From: Planctomonas psychrotolerans | GTDB lineage: Bacteria; Actinomycetota; Actinomycetes; Actinomycetales; Microbacteriaceae | Direction: 5' to 3' | NCBI RefSeq assembly: GCF_008642235.1 | Contig: NZ_SJEV01000001.1 | Location: 434,001-498,000, forward strand | Length of the DNA stretch: 64,000 nt | In this document: positions 8,717-21,196 of the stretch, piece after piece | Position numbering within the stretch: the first letter of the stretch is position 1 | Layout: each line of letters opens with the position of its first letter | Program-made: the position numbers and the translations under genes | The notes under the pieces: generated by a model | Database searches by the model: none | Told to the model about the DNA's origin: nothing | What the model saw: the letters and a program-made list of their open reading frames with translations, nothing else

Positions 8717-10201
8717 ATGACCATTCGACCGCAGGACGAACGCGACCTCCTGGACCGCATCCCCACCCGGCTGCTCCTCGGCGGCGAGGAGCGCGACGCG
8801 AGCGACGGCGGCACGTTCGAGGTGCTCGATCCGTCGACCGGCAGGGCGCTGCTGCGCGTCGCCGACGCCACGGCCCTGGACGGGGCGGCGGCACTGGATG
8901 CCGCGGTCGCCGCACAGCACGCGTGGGGTCGCACGTCCCCGCGCGTGCGCGCCGACATCCTCCGATCCGCATTCGATGCCGTGACCGCCCGCGCCGACGA
9001 CTTCGCCCTCCTCATGACGCTGGAGATGGGCAAGCCCCTCGCCGAGGCCCGCGGGGAGGTCGCCTATGGCGCCGAGTTCCTGCGCTGGTTCTCCGAGGAG
9101 ACGACCCGCATCGGTGGACGCTTCGCGACCGCACCCGACGGCAAGAATCGGCTGGTCGTGCTGAAACGCCCCGTGGGGCCGTGCCTCTTCATCACGCCGT
9201 GGAACTTCCCGCTCGCGATGGCCACCCGCAAGATCGCCCCGGCGATCGCGGCCGGCTGCACCATGGTGCTGAAGCCGGCGGCGCTCACCCCGCTGACGTC
9301 GATGCTGTTCGCCCGGGTGCTCACCGAGGCGGGGCTGCCCGATGGTGTGCTCAACGTGCTGCCGACCACGCGCGCCGGCGAGGTGACCGGACCGCTGATC
9401 ACCGACCCGCGGCTCCGCAAGCTCTCCTTCACCGGGTCGACCGGTGTCGGGCGGCGACTCATCGCCGACGCGGCCGAGACGGTGCTTCGGGTGTCCATGG
9501 AGCTCGGCGGTAACGCGCCCCTCCTCGTATTCGATGATGCCGACCTCGACGTCGCGGTCGACGGCGCGATGACCGCGAAACTGCGCAACGGCGGCGAGGC
9601 GTGCACGGCCGCCAATCGCATGCTCGTTCACGAGTCGGTCGCCGACGAGTTCGGATCCCGCCTGGTGGAGCGGATGCGGTCGGTGGTTCCCGGTCGTGGA
9701 ACGGACGACAGCACGACCCTCGGTCCCCTCATCGACGAGTCGACGAGGACCAAGGTGCACGAGCTGGTGAGGGACGCGGTGGACCGGGGAGCGGAACTCG
9801 CCCTCGGTGGTGCGCCGATCGACGGGGACGGCTACTTCTATCCGGCCACGGTGCTCACCGGCGTGACAGCGGACGCGCGCATTCTCCGCGAGGAGGTCTT
9901 CGGGCCGGTGGCACCGATCGTGACCTTCGCGTCCGAGGATGAGGCGGTCGCCCTCGCCAACGACACCGAGTTCGGACTCGTCGCCTACGCGTTCACGCGC
10001 GACCTCAACCGAGCACTCCGTCTGGGCGAAGAGCTGGAGGTGGGCATGCTCGGCATCAACACGGGTCTCGTTTCGAACCCGGCCGCACCGTTCGGCGGGG
10101 TGAAGCAGTCGGGCGTCGGCCGCGAGGGCGGCTTCGAGGGCATTGAGGAGTACCTCGAGACCGTCTACGTGGGAATCGGTGATCCGTACTCGACAGCCTG
10201 A
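8717..10201 (+). CDS. gabD: NAD(P)-dependent succinate-semialdehyde dehydrogenase
   Basis: This 494-aa enzyme oxidises succinic semialdehyde to succinate, the last step of the GABA shunt. The aldehyde dehydrogenase landmarks are intact: PWNFPLAMATRKIAPAIAAG in the cofactor domain, FTGSTGVGRR, the general base Glu262 in MELGGNAP, and the nucleophile Cys296 in GGEACTAANR. The C-terminal EEVFGPVAPI and PFGGVKQSG motifs are also present. The start ATG has GAGGAG six bases upstream. No gabT or GABA permease is adjacent, so the physiological substrate is a family inference; related semialdehydes are possible. An 11-bp perfect hairpin follows the gene and separates it from the convergent SRPBCC gene. 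Confidence 0.9.
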   Translation: MTIRPQDERDLLDRIPTRLLLGGEERDASDGGTFEVLDPSTGRALLRVADATALDGAAALDAAVAAQHAWGRTSPRVRADILRSAFDAVTARADDFALLMTLEMGKPLAEARGEVAYGAEFLRWFSEETTRIGGRFATAPDGKNRLVVLKRPVGPCLFITPWNFPLAMATRKIAPAIAAGCTMVLKPAALTPLTSMLFARVLTEAGLPDGVLNVLPTTRAGEVTGPLITDPRLRKLSFTGSTGVGRRLIADAAETVLRVSMELGGNAPLLVFDDADLDVAVDGAMTAKLRNGGEACTAANRMLVHESVADEFGSRLVERMRSVVPGRGTDDSTTLGPLIDESTRTKVHELVRDAVDRGAELALGGAPIDGDGYFYPATVLTGVTADARILREEVFGPVAPIVTFASEDEAVALANDTEFGLVAYAFTRDLNRALRLGEELEVGMLGINTGLVSNPAAPFGGVKQSGVGREGGFEGIEEYLETVYVGIGDPYSTA

Positions 10202-10229
10202 TCCCCCGGCTCCCTCCCGTTGACGGGAG

Positions 10230-10255
10230 ATGGCCCGGCCAATCGGCCGGGCCAT
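10230..10255. terminator. Hairpin between gabD and the convergent SRPBCC gene
   Basis: An 11-bp perfect GC-rich stem (ATGGCCCGGCC paired with its complement) encloses the 4-nt loop AATC. It lies 28 bp after the gabD stop and 17 bp before the end of the convergent gene. It lacks a long T-run on either strand, as is common for actinobacterial terminators. Its symmetry and position suggest it serves both genes. Confidence 0.7.
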
Positions 10256-10272
10256 CAAGCGAACGCGGGGAC

Positions 10273-10746
10273 TCAGCGTCCGGTCGCGTCGGGCTCGCGG
10301 TCCACGGTTCCGCGCCATGCACCGGTCTCGAAACCGTTGGACTCGATCAGGTCCTTGAACTTGCGGAGGTCGTGGTCGATCTGGATGTCGTCGACCTGCA
10401 GGAGCGACCCGATCTTCTCCACGATTCCCTCGGGCTTCCAATCGAGCTGCACCGAGATGCGGGTCTGGTCGTCGGAGAGGCGGTGGAACGTCACGACTCC
10501 CGCGTGGTCTTCACCGGAGGTGCTGTTCCAGGCGATCCGGTCGTCGGGGATCTGCTCGGTGACGACCGCGTCGAATTCGCGCTTGATGCCGGCGATCGAC
10601 ACCTTCCAGTGCAGGTGCGTGTCGTCGATCTGCGTGATCGATTCGATCCCGCTGAGGAACTGCGGGAACGACTCGAACTGCGTCCACTGGTTGTAGGCGA
10701 CGCTGATGGGGACGTTGACGTCGACGTCTGACTTGACAGAGCTCAT
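10273..10746 (-). CDS. SRPBCC-fold (START-like / cyclase-dehydrase) protein
   Basis: This 157-aa protein matches the small polyketide-cyclase-like members of the SRPBCC superfamily. It opens SSVKSDVDVNVPISVAYNQWTQFESFP, the usual first strand and helices. It continues with HLHWKVSIAGIKREFDAVV and a long C-terminal helix (DHDLRKFKDLIESNG). These proteins bind hydrophobic ligands or act as stress proteins, and the ligand here is unknown. The start ATG has GAGGT upstream. The gene stands alone, convergent with gabD and divergent from the glgX-treYZ operon. The 286-bp interval to glgX contains a GGGGA/TCCCC inverted pair near 10910 and no gene. Confidence 0.8.
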   Translation of the reverse strand: MSSVKSDVDVNVPISVAYNQWTQFESFPQFLSGIESITQIDDTHLHWKVSIAGIKREFDAVVTEQIPDDRIAWNSTSGEDHAGVVTFHRLSDDQTRISVQLDWKPEGIVEKIGSLLQVDDIQIDHDLRKFKDLIESNGFETGAWRGTVDREPDATGR

Positions 10747-11032
10747 GGGTACCTCGAATTCGTGTAGCGGTTATTCGTATAGCGAATGGCTGACGACGAA
10801 ACGCTACGCCGGGCTTCTCCCGGGCGACGGGGTGGAACGCGATTTTCCACCTGATGTTCAGGTACCGATGCAGGCACCCCACCGGCGCCGAATGATGGTG
10901 TCACGGGGATAACAAACGCTTCCCCGGTGCGGCGGCGCGTGCAGGGCGCACGCGCGGCCGCGGGCCCCGTCCGTGTAGCCCGCACGGGGGGCATCCGTTG
11001 AGTACGGTTGACTCGACTCATCTGGAGGATGA

Positions 11033-13365
<2,333 letters not shown>

Positions 13366-13366
<1 letters not shown>

Positions 13367-15714
13367 TGCGTGTACCGATCTCCACCTACCGCTTCCAGAT
13401 CCGCGAGTCCTTCGATCTGGCCGCCGCGGCCGGTGAACTCGAGTACGTGCACGAACTCGGTGCCGACTGGGTGTACTTCTCACCCCTGCTGAAGGCGGAG
13501 GAGGGGTCGGATCACGGCTACGACGTGACCGACCACTCGCTCGTCGACCCCGCCCGGGGCGGCAGCGAGAGTCTCAGGCTCGCATCGGACGCCGCGCACA
13601 GGCTCGGGCTCGGTGTGCTCATCGACATCGTCCCGAACCACGTCGGCGTCGCGACGCCGGTGCAGAGCGTGTGGTGGTGGGATCTGCTCACCCACGGCAC
13701 GAAGTCGCGCTACGCGGAGGCGTTCGACATCGACTGGCCGTTCGGCAACGGCAAGGTGCGCCTGCCGGTGCTCGGTGATGGCGATGAGGACCTGAGCGCC
13801 CTCACCATCGTCCCGGCGGAGGACGGCTCGGATGCCGAGCTGCACTACTACGACAACCGGTTCCCCATCGCGCCCGGCACCGCGGACGACGGCGCCGATC
13901 CGGTGACGGTGCACGCCCGCCAGAACTACGAGCTCATCAACTGGCGTCGCGCCGACGCCGAGCTCAACTACCGCAGGTTCTTCGCGGTCAACACGCTCGC
14001 CGGCATCCGCGTCGAGGTGCCGTGGGTGTTCGACGAGTCGCACGTGGAGATCGCGCGCTGGTTCACCGACGGCATCGCCGACGGTCTCCGCGTCGACCAC
14101 CCGGACGGGTTGCAGGATCCGGGCGAATACCTTGATGCCCTCGCCCGCGCGACGGGCGGAGCATACGTGCTCGTGGAGAAGATCCTCGAGGGCCCCGAAC
14201 GCATGCCGGCCGAGTGGGCCACGGCAGGAACCACCGGGTACGACGCGCTCGCCGCCATCGACCGGGTCTTCATCGACCCCGACGGGCAGGACGTGCTCGA
14301 CGTGCTCGATTCGCGACTCCGTGGTCGCGACGACTCCTCCCCCGTTTCGTTCGCCGAGATGGTGCACGGAACCAAGCGGGCGATCGCCGACGGCATCCTC
14401 CGCTCCGAGGTGCTGCGCATCGCCCGGCTCATTCCGGAGGGCACCGGCAAGGGGTTCGACGACGTGGCGGATGCGGTCGCCGAGCTGCTCACCTGCTTCC
14501 CGGTCTACCGGTCGTACCTGCCCTTCGGTCGGGAGCACCTCGACGAGGCTGCCGAGCTCGCGCGCACGCATCGTCCGGATCTCGTTGACACGATCGACGC
14601 GCTAGTACCGTTCCTGGCCGACCCCGAGCATCTGGCGGCACGTAGGTTCCAGCAGACCAGTGGCATGGTGATGGCGAAGGGCGTCGAGGACACGGCGTTC
14701 TACCGGTACACCCGTCTGGTCTCGCTCACCGAGGTCGGGGCGGATCCCGCCGAGTTCTCCATCCCCGTCACCGAGTTCCACGAGCGTCAGGCCCTGCGCC
14801 AGCGCGAGTACCCGCATTCGATGACCACCCTCTCGACCCACGACACCAAGCGGGGCGAGGATGTGCGTGCGCGGGTGAACGTGCTGTCGGAGCTTCCGGA
14901 CTCCTGGGCCGGTTGGCTCGAGTCCCTGCGCGACGCGGCCCCCCTCGGTGATGGACCGTTCGAGAACCTGATGTGGCAGACGATCGTCGGCGCCTGGCCG
15001 GCGTCGCGGGACCGGTTGCACGCCTACGTCGAGAAGGCGGCTCGGGAGGCGGGCAACTCCACCACCTGGACGGCCCCCGACGAGAAGTTCGAGCAGCGCA
15101 TGCACGCGCTGGTCGACGCGGCCTTCGACGACCCGCGCGTGAGCAGCATCCTGAACGTCGTCTACGACCGGGTTAGCCCGTTCGGGTGGTCGAACGCACT
15201 GTCGGCCAAGCTCGTGCAGCTGACGGCTCCCGGCGTTCCGGACGTCTACCAGGGCAGCGAGCTGTGGGAGATGAGCCTCGTCGACCCCGACAACCGCAGG
15301 CCCGTCGACTTCGGTGCCCGCCGCGCTGCCCTCAGCGCGATCCGCGCCGGTGCGCAGCCCTCGATCGACGAGACGGGCGGCGCCAAGCTGCTCGTCACCG
15401 CCCGCGCGCTGCGGCTCCGTCGTGACCGTAACGACCTGTTCAGCGGGTACGAGCCCGTGATCGCCACGGGCGCAGCGGCCGGGCACGTGCTCGCGTTCGA
15501 CCGGGGCGGCGCGATCACCGTGGCGACCCGACTGCCGGTAGGTCTCGCGGACGGCGGCGGCTGGGGCGACACCGCCATCACCGTGCCGGACGGCAGCTAT
15601 GTGGACTTCATCAGCGGGCGCACCGTGAACGGCGGCCGAATCGGCCTCGGCGCACTCCTCGCGCACTATCCCGTCGCCCTTCTTGCTCGAAACGATGGAG
15701 GATCCTTCTCATGA
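13366..15714 (+). CDS. treY: Malto-oligosyltrehalose synthase
   Basis: This 782-aa GH13 enzyme isomerises the reducing-end alpha-1,4 link of maltodextrins to alpha,alpha-1,1, forming maltooligosyl-trehalose. It opens with VPISTYRFQ, the TreY hallmark. Further landmarks are IDIVPNHVG, the nucleophile D244 in GLRVDHPDG, the acid/base E271 in [23 protein letters not shown] and [12 protein letters not shown]. The start ATG overlaps the glgX stop by one base (TGATG) and the stop overlaps treZ (ATGA). The gene is therefore in a translationally coupled operon. Its length is normal for the family. Confidence 0.95.
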
Positions 15715-17516
15715 CCGACGACCGCTTCGACGACGACCGCTTCGATGTGTGGGCGCCCAACGCCAAGACCCTCTCCCTGGTGCTCGACGACGCGACCGTG
15801 CCGATGACCCCCGCCGCGGAGGGCTGGTGGACGCCGGCCGACCCGGTGGACGCCCCCGCCGTCGCCCGCTACGGCTACCTCATCGACGGTGCGGAAACGC
15901 CCGTGCCCGACCCGCGCTCACGTCGCCAGCCCGACGGCGTCCACGGCCTGTCCCAGACCTTCGATCCGGCCACCTTCGCGTGGACCGACTCGGCCTGGAC
16001 CGGTCGTCAGCTCGCGGGCGGATCGATCTACGAACTGCACATCGGCACGTTCACCCCGGAGGGCACCCTCGACTCGGCGATCGAGCGCCTCGATCACCTC
16101 GTCGAGCTGGGTATCGACTTCGTCGAGATCCTCCCGGTCAACGGGTTCAACGGTACGCACAACTGGGGATACGACGGAGTGCTGTGGTACACCGTGCACG
16201 AGGGCTACGGCGGACCCGAGGCGTATCAGCGCTTCGTGGATGCCTGCCACGCGCGCGGATTGGCCGTCATTCAGGACGTCGTCTACAACCACCTGGGCCC
16301 GTCGGGCAACTACCTGCCCATGTTCGGCCCGTACCTGCACGAGGCCAGCTCGAACACGTGGGGCTCATCGATCAACATCGACGGCGACCAGAGCGGCCAC
16401 GTGCGGGACTACATCCTCGACAACGTGCTGATGTGGCTCGGCGAGTACCACGTGGACGCGCTCCGGCTCGACGCCGTGCACGCCCTCGAGGATTCCACGG
16501 CCGTGCATCTGCTCGAGGAGATGGCTGCCGAGGTCGACGTGCTCTCGGCGCACGTCGGACGCCCGCTCAGCCTGATCGCCGAAGCGGACATGAACGACCC
16601 CACGCTGATCACCTCCCGCGAGGCGAACGGGTACGGGCTCACCGGTCAGTGGAGCGACGACTTCCACCACGCCGTGCACGTCGCGGTTACCGGCGAGACC
16701 ACGGGGTACTACGAGGACTTCGATTCGCTCGACGCCCTCGCCAAGGTACTCACCGAGGGCTTCTTCCACAACGGGACGTACTCCAGCTTCCGCGGGCGGG
16801 TGCACGGTCGGCCGATCGACACCGCGAAGACACCGACCTGGCGCCTCGTCGTGTGCAACCAGAACCACGACCAGATCGGCAATCGTGCGATCGGCGACCG
16901 GTTGTCGGCGACGCTGAACGAGCATCAGCTCGCCCTCGCCGCGGTGCTCACGCTCACCTCGCCGTTCACGCCGATGCTGTTCATGGGCGAGGAGTGGGGC
17001 GCCACGACCCCGTGGCAGTTCTTCACGTCGCACCCGGAACCGGAGCTCGGCGAGGCCACGGCGAAGGGCCGGATCGCGGAGTTCTCGCGAATGGGGTGGG
17101 ACGAGTCCGTCGTCCCGAACCCGCAGGACCTGTCCACCTTCACCGACTCCAAGCTGAACTGGTCCGAGCTCTACGCCGGCCCGGATGGCGCGGTCGGCGA
17201 CGGTGCATCGTCGCAGCACGCTCGGCTCTTCGCCCTGTATCGCGATCTGCTCGCGCTACGGCGGACGCACTCGGCCCTGACCGACCCGCGCTTCGGCGAG
17301 GTGTCGATCGAGTTCGACGGGGAGTCCCGCGTGTTCGTGCTCAACCGGGGGGACGTGTCGATCCTGCTGAACCTCGGCGAGCAGTCCGCCACGCTACCGG
17401 TCGTGGGCGAGCCGCCGCTCGTGCTGCTGAAGACCCAGGATGCCGTGTCGCTGACGGCTGACGAGTTGTCCCTGCCCGGCTTCTCCGCCGCGATCCTCGG
17501 GCCGGACGCAGCCTGA
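15711..17516 (+). CDS. treZ: Malto-oligosyltrehalose trehalohydrolase
   Basis: This 601-aa GH13 enzyme releases free trehalose from the product of TreY. An N-terminal beta-sandwich (residues 1-100) precedes the barrel. Catalytic landmarks are [13 protein letters not shown] beginning at D189, nucleophile D254 in ALRLDAVHA, acid/base E291 in LIAEADMND, and D387 in [23 protein letters not shown] is also typical of TreZ. The ATGA overlap with treY indicates coupled translation. Together with glgX this completes the TreYZ route from glycogen to trehalose, a known osmotic and cold protectant in soil Actinobacteria. The next gene, pcp, begins four bases after the stop and may share the transcript. 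Confidence 0.95.
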   Translation: MTDDRFDDDRFDVWAPNAKTLSLVLDDATVPMTPAAEGWWTPADPVDAPAVARYGYLIDGAETPVPDPRSRRQPDGVHGLSQTFDPATFAWTDSAWTGRQLAGGSIYELHIGTFTPEGTLDSAIERLDHLVELGIDFVEILPVNGFNGTHNWGYDGVLWYTVHEGYGGPEAYQRFVDACHARGLAVIQDVVYNHLGPSGNYLPMFGPYLHEASSNTWGSSINIDGDQSGHVRDYILDNVLMWLGEYHVDALRLDAVHALEDSTAVHLLEEMAAEVDVLSAHVGRPLSLIAEADMNDPTLITSREANGYGLTGQWSDDFHHAVHVAVTGETTGYYEDFDSLDALAKVLTEGFFHNGTYSSFRGRVHGRPIDTAKTPTWRLVVCNQNHDQIGNRAIGDRLSATLNEHQLALAAVLTLTSPFTPMLFMGEEWGATTPWQFFTSHPEPELGEATAKGRIAEFSRMGWDESVVPNPQDLSTFTDSKLNWSELYAGPDGAVGDGASSQHARLFALYRDLLALRRTHSALTDPRFGEVSIEFDGESRVFVLNRGDVSILLNLGEQSATLPVVGEPPLVLLKTQDAVSLTADELSLPGFSAAILGPDAA

Positions 17517-17520
17517 CGCC

Positions 17521-18174
17521 GTGACCGTCGTCCTTCTGACCGGGTTCGACCCCTTCGCCGGTGCGGACTCGAACCCGTCGTGGGACGCGGTCCGGCTCGT
17601 CCGGGATGGCTGGCTGCACCCGGAGACCCTCGAGGTGGCCCGTCTGCCCGTGGAGTTCGAGCGTGCGGGTATCGAGCTCGACGCCCTGCTCGACCGACTC
17701 CGGCCCGATCTGGTGATCGCGACCGGGCTCGCCGAGGGCAGGAGCGACATCACGCCGGAGCGCGTGGCCATCAATCTCGCGGACGCGCGCATTCCCGACA
17801 ACGCCGGGGCGAGTCCCATCGACGCGCCCGTCGTGCCCGGTGGGCCCGCCGCATACTTCTCGTCGTTGCCGGTCAAGGCCGCGGTCGCCGCGCTGCATGC
17901 CGCGGGTGTGCCCGCGGCGGTGTCGCAGACGGCGGGCACCTTCGTGTGCAACGCGGTGTTCTACCGGCTGCAGCACGCGCTCGCGGGCAGCGCGGCACGC
18001 GGCGGATTCGTGCACGTGCCGGCGTCACTGGAATCAGCGCGCGCCGCCCCGGGCGATTCCGCCCCGGTGCCCACGATCGCGTCCGACGTCGTGGCGCGGG
18101 CCCTCGACATTCTCATCCGCACCTGCCTCGACACCGATACCGACCTGGTGCTGAGCGGCGGAGCGGAGCACTGA
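17521..18174 (+). CDS. pcp: Pyroglutamyl-peptidase I
   Basis: This 217-aa cysteine peptidase of family C15 removes N-terminal pyroglutamate from peptides. The triad is intact: Glu80 in ITPERVAIN, Cys143 in TAGTFVCNAVFY, and His165 in GGFVHVP. The N-terminus LLTGFDPFAG is the family signature. Length fits the usual 200-220 aa. The gene starts at GTG, four bases after the treZ stop, so it probably rides on the trehalose operon transcript without a metabolic link. The last coding bases run into a tandem GAGCACY repeat, and the stop codon is formed at the junction of its first two units. Confidence 0.92.
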   Translation: MTVVLLTGFDPFAGADSNPSWDAVRLVRDGWLHPETLEVARLPVEFERAGIELDALLDRLRPDLVIATGLAEGRSDITPERVAINLADARIPDNAGASPIDAPVVPGGPAAYFSSLPVKAAVAALHAAGVPAAVSQTAGTFVCNAVFYRLQHALAGSAARGGFVHVPASLESARAAPGDSAPVPTIASDVVARALDILIRTCLDTDTDLVLSGGAEH

Positions 18175-18228
18175 GCACCGAGCACCGAGCACCGAGCACC
18201 GAGCACTGAGCACTGAGCACTGAGCACC
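18166..18228. repeat. Heptanucleotide tandem repeat, nine copies
   Basis: Nine uninterrupted copies of GAGCACY (Y = C or T) span the pcp stop codon and the space before the convergent dinB gene. The order of the seventh base is T,C,C,C,C,T,T,T,C. The unit is not a multiple of three, but only the first copy is within coding sequence. Such arrays change length by replication slippage. Confidence 0.9.
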
Positions 18229-18249
18229 GACCGTCCGACGCTCCTCGGG

Positions 18250-19506
18250 CTAGCGGCGCGGGCCGGTATCGACCTCGTCGGTGCCGACCGGCTTCGGTCG
18301 GGACATCAGTGAGGCGGGTTTGACCACTCCCCGCCCGAATCGCATCGATGCGGCGTCCACCGCCCGCTCGGCCTCGCGCCAGTCCTCGTCGGGGTCCCAC
18401 AGGCTGAGCTGGTTGCCCGACGCGTCGACGAGGTGCTCGGCGCGCACGCCCACGAGGCGGATACGGTCTGATGGCCGACGCACTCCGTCGTAGATGTCCC
18501 GCACCTCCTCGTAGATGCGTCGGGCCAGGTCGGTCGGTTCGCCGAGGGTGCGCGATCGCGTGATGGTGGTGAAGTCGGCGTAACGCAGCTTCAGGGACAC
18601 CGTGCGGGCGGTGTAGCCCGCCTTGCGGAGCCGCACCGCCACCCGATCGGCCTGCCCGAGCAGTTCCCGACGCACCCGCTCCGGGTCGGTGACGTCCGCA
18701 CCGAAAGTGTTCTCGTGCCCCATGCTCTTCTCGGGGCGATGCGTCGACACCCGCCGCGCATCGATCCCCCACGCGAGCGCATGCAGCTTCGCCCCGGCCG
18801 CGTCGCCGAGCACCTTGCTCAGAACCTCGGGCGGTGTGGCGGCGAGGTCGCCGATGAGACGGAGGCCCCTCCGCTCGAGCGCCTCCTGCGTCGTGCGCCC
18901 GACGCCCCAGAGCGCGCCGACCGGGAGGGGGTGCAGGAAGTCCAATGTGGCCTCGGCCGGAACGACGAGCAGGCCGTCGGGTTTCGCCCGGGTCGACGCC
19001 ATCTTGGCGACGAACTTGGCCGACGCGGCGCCCACCGAACAGGTCAGCCCGGTATCGGACAGCACGCGCGCCCGGATCGTCTCCGCGATCGTGGCCGGCG
19101 AGCCGAACAACCGTCGCGCACCGGCCACGTCGAGGAACGCCTCGTCGATGCTCAGCGGCTCCACGAGGGGCGTCATGTCGCGGAAGATGTCCATCACCCG
19201 CCGGGAGAAGTGCGAGTAGCGCTCGTAGTGCGAGGGCAGCACCGTGGCCTTCGGGCAGAGTCGAAGCGCCTGCGACATCGGCATCGCCGACCGCACACCG
19301 AATCGACGGGCCTCGTAGGTGGCCGAGGTCACCACCCCCCGGCCCGCTGTGCCACCGACGATCACCGGCGTGCCACGCAGCTCCGGGTGCTCGAGCAGCT
19401 CCACCGACGCGAAGAACGCGTCCATGTCGATGTGCAGAATTGTGGCGGTCGTGTCGTCGACCGAGGTCGCGGACACCTGCCGCCCACTGCCGTCGTTCTT
19501 GCTCAT
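18250..19506 (-). CDS. dinB: DNA polymerase IV (Y-family)
   Basis: This 418-aa translesion polymerase has the Y-family catalytic motifs ILHIDMDAFFASVE (near residue 25) and PLSIDEAFLDVAG (about residue 118), which hold the metal-binding carboxylates. GVASAKFVAKMAST-like and helix-hairpin-helix (GVGRTTQEALERRGL) elements follow. The C-terminal little-finger domain includes FGADVTDPERVRRELL. There is no obvious beta-clamp pentapeptide of the QxSLF form at the very end, but NQLSLW lies near residue 370 and could serve. The start ATG has only a weak upstream purine stretch. The gene is convergent with pcp across the heptamer repeat. Role: error-prone bypass of damaged bases. Confidence 0.92.
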   Translation of the reverse strand: MSKNDGSGRQVSATSVDDTTATILHIDMDAFFASVELLEHPELRGTPVIVGGTAGRGVVTSATYEARRFGVRSAMPMSQALRLCPKATVLPSHYERYSHFSRRVMDIFRDMTPLVEPLSIDEAFLDVAGARRLFGSPATIAETIRARVLSDTGLTCSVGAASAKFVAKMASTRAKPDGLLVVPAEATLDFLHPLPVGALWGVGRTTQEALERRGLRLIGDLAATPPEVLSKVLGDAAGAKLHALAWGIDARRVSTHRPEKSMGHENTFGADVTDPERVRRELLGQADRVAVRLRKAGYTARTVSLKLRYADFTTITRSRTLGEPTDLARRIYEEVRDIYDGVRRPSDRIRLVGVRAEHLVDASGNQLSLWDPDEDWREAERAVDAASMRFGRGVVKPASLMSRPKPVGTDEVDTGPRR

Positions 19507-19578
19507 GCTCGCCCGCTCACCTCCCGGCCACGATAACCGACACCCCCGACACCGACGACGAGTGCTCCGCAGGGCGGA

Positions 19579-20487
19579 TCAGGTGCGGCGGATCCGTTCG
19601 ATGCGAGCGAGCGCCGCATCCTCGCTCGTGGAGCGCGGCCCGAGCACGCGACCGACGGTGGCGAGCGCCACACGGGTCGCGCCGATCGCCGGGAGCGGTA
19701 CCGGTCCGATCGCGGACCGGTGCAGACCCAGCATGCGGCGGTACTCCGGCTCCAGCGATGCCACGGCACCGGCGAAGAGCACCCGGTAGGCCGGCATCAT
19801 CTCCCTCCGAAGCGGAGGGTTGCGGAGGAAACGCAGGGTCTCGGCCACCCGCTCGTCGCTCTTCAGCGTTCCGGCCGTGCGGAAGGCGTCGAGCTGGCCG
19901 GCCAACTCCGCCGCTGACGTCGGTGGGCGGGGTACCCCCATCAGCTCACCGGCCTTCGCCCATTCGCTCACGTACCGGTCGGCGCCACCGGGGATCGGCG
20001 GTCCCCACAGCAGGTGGCTGCTGAGGAACGCATCCGTGAAGACGATGTGCACCCAGGACAGCAGCTCCGGGTCGTCGGCCCGGTAGTTCCGCTCCGCACC
20101 GCGCGCGTCGGTGTAGGTTCCGGTGACCCTGCCGTGGTACTTCTTCACTCGCTCGCTCTGCTCGATGGCGGTGGCGGTGTCGGCGAAGGTCACCGTGATG
20201 AGCCACTGAATGGTGCCGGCGAGCCGTCCGAGCGGGTCCTCGCGATAACGGGACCAGTCATGCACTCCCGCCATGGCCCCCGGGTGCAGAGTCTGCATGA
20301 GCAGAGCGCGGATGCCGGCGACGAGCGTGGGCATCCCGCCGTGCACCGCCCACGCCGCCGATCCGGGGCCGAAGTACCCCTCATCGGTGCCCCGCTCGAT
20401 CGCGCCGACCCACTCGGGCCGCCCGTCGGGATTGCCGGAAAAGGTCTGCAGGAGGTGCGATCTCCAACTGTCGGCGAATCCACTCAC
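19579..20487 (-). CDS. MpaB-like (DUF2236) oxygenase family protein
   Basis: This 302-aa protein belongs to the family of the fungal mycophenolate oxygenase MpaB and the bacterial latex-clearing protein, which use a b-type haem. The typical N-terminal block is GYFGPGSAAWAVHGGM, followed by MQTLHPGAMAGVHDWSRY and DPLGRLAGT. The later KYHGRVTGTY and LSWVHIVFTDAFL segments carry the conserved His and Arg residues thought to bind haem. Many actinobacterial genomes carry several members with unknown substrates. It starts at GTG. There is no signal peptide, unlike secreted latex-clearing proteins, so a cytoplasmic role is likely. Confidence 0.85.
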   Translation of the reverse strand: MSGFADSWRSHLLQTFSGNPDGRPEWVGAIERGTDEGYFGPGSAAWAVHGGMPTLVAGIRALLMQTLHPGAMAGVHDWSRYREDPLGRLAGTIQWLITVTFADTATAIEQSERVKKYHGRVTGTYTDARGAERNYRADDPELLSWVHIVFTDAFLSSHLLWGPPIPGGADRYVSEWAKAGELMGVPRPPTSAAELAGQLDAFRTAGTLKSDERVAETLRFLRNPPLRREMMPAYRVLFAGAVASLEPEYRRMLGLHRSAIGPVPLPAIGATRVALATVGRVLGPRSTSEDAALARIERIRRT

Positions 20488-20570
20488 CGGTCGAATCTAT
20501 TCGTCCCATCTGTGAAGCGGATGCTCCGGCTCCGCCGGCGACACGGGCGGCGACTCGGGTATCGGAGGGG

Positions 20571-21173
20571 TCAGGCGACCGCCGCGATGATCGGGGCCAT
20601 CGCCTCGCGGAACGCGCCGGAGTCGGCACGGAGGCTCGTGGTGACGACGAGCCGGTTCGGTCCGACGATCCAGATGCCGCGTTCGGCGAGCGGCAGCACG
20701 GCCAGGTCGAGCGCGAACGCCTCGGCCTTCCGTCCGAGCGACCGTTCGCAGGCCACCACCACTCCGTTGATGTCATACTCGCCCTGCTGGATCCGAAGTA
20801 CCGACGCGTCCCCGAAAGCCTCGTGCTGCGTGCCCGCCCACCGGCGGGCGACCTGAAACCGTGCCATGAGGAGCTGCCGCAGTTCCGGTTCGTGCTCGAA
20901 CTCGTCGAAGGTCGGCGGCTCGAGATTCCAGAACTTCGGCCGGTCCGCGGGGGCGAGGAGGCGTTGCCACCAGGCGGTCCACTCCGCATGCAACGCGTCG
21001 ATCCGCCCCGGTGCGGGCTCGTAGCGGTCGCTGAACGGCGGCGCAACGGACGGCTCGATCGCCGGCAGGGATCCCGCGGGCGCGAGGCCGGCGGCGTCGC
21101 GCAGGTACAGCGCGATCAGCAGGTCGGTCGGAGCATCCTCTGCCACCCGCCAGGTCTTGGACCGCCTACGCAT
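20571..21173 (-). CDS. Hypothetical protein, 200 aa
   Basis: I do not recognise a named family. The protein, read from ATG 21173 (MRRRSKTWRVAEDAPTD), is soluble and Trp-rich in the middle (AEWTAWWQRLLAP, FWNLEPPTF). It ends with a mixed alpha/beta half containing LRIQQGEYDINGVVVACER and WIVGPNRLVVTTSLR. The open frame continues upstream to 21320, but that stretch is Arg/Pro-rich and overlaps the DUF1697 gene, so the shorter form is preferred. It lies 23 bp after the DUF1697 gene on the same strand and probably shares its transcript. Its C-terminal part resembles a self-contained binding domain; no catalytic motif is visible. Confidence 0.65.
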   Translation of the reverse strand: MRRRSKTWRVAEDAPTDLLIALYLRDAAGLAPAGSLPAIEPSVAPPFSDRYEPAPGRIDALHAEWTAWWQRLLAPADRPKFWNLEPPTFDEFEHEPELRQLLMARFQVARRWAGTQHEAFGDASVLRIQQGEYDINGVVVACERSLGRKAEAFALDLAVLPLAERGIWIVGPNRLVVTTSLRADSGAFREAMAPIIAAVA

Positions 21174-21196
21174 CAGGGCGGCGGCGCGCGGAGGCG

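Noticed and set aside
8339-10441. Long minus-strand open frame of 700 codons opposite gabD
   Set aside because: The gabD product has all its catalytic residues on the plus strand; the opposite frame shows only low-complexity His/Arg/Gly-rich sequence.
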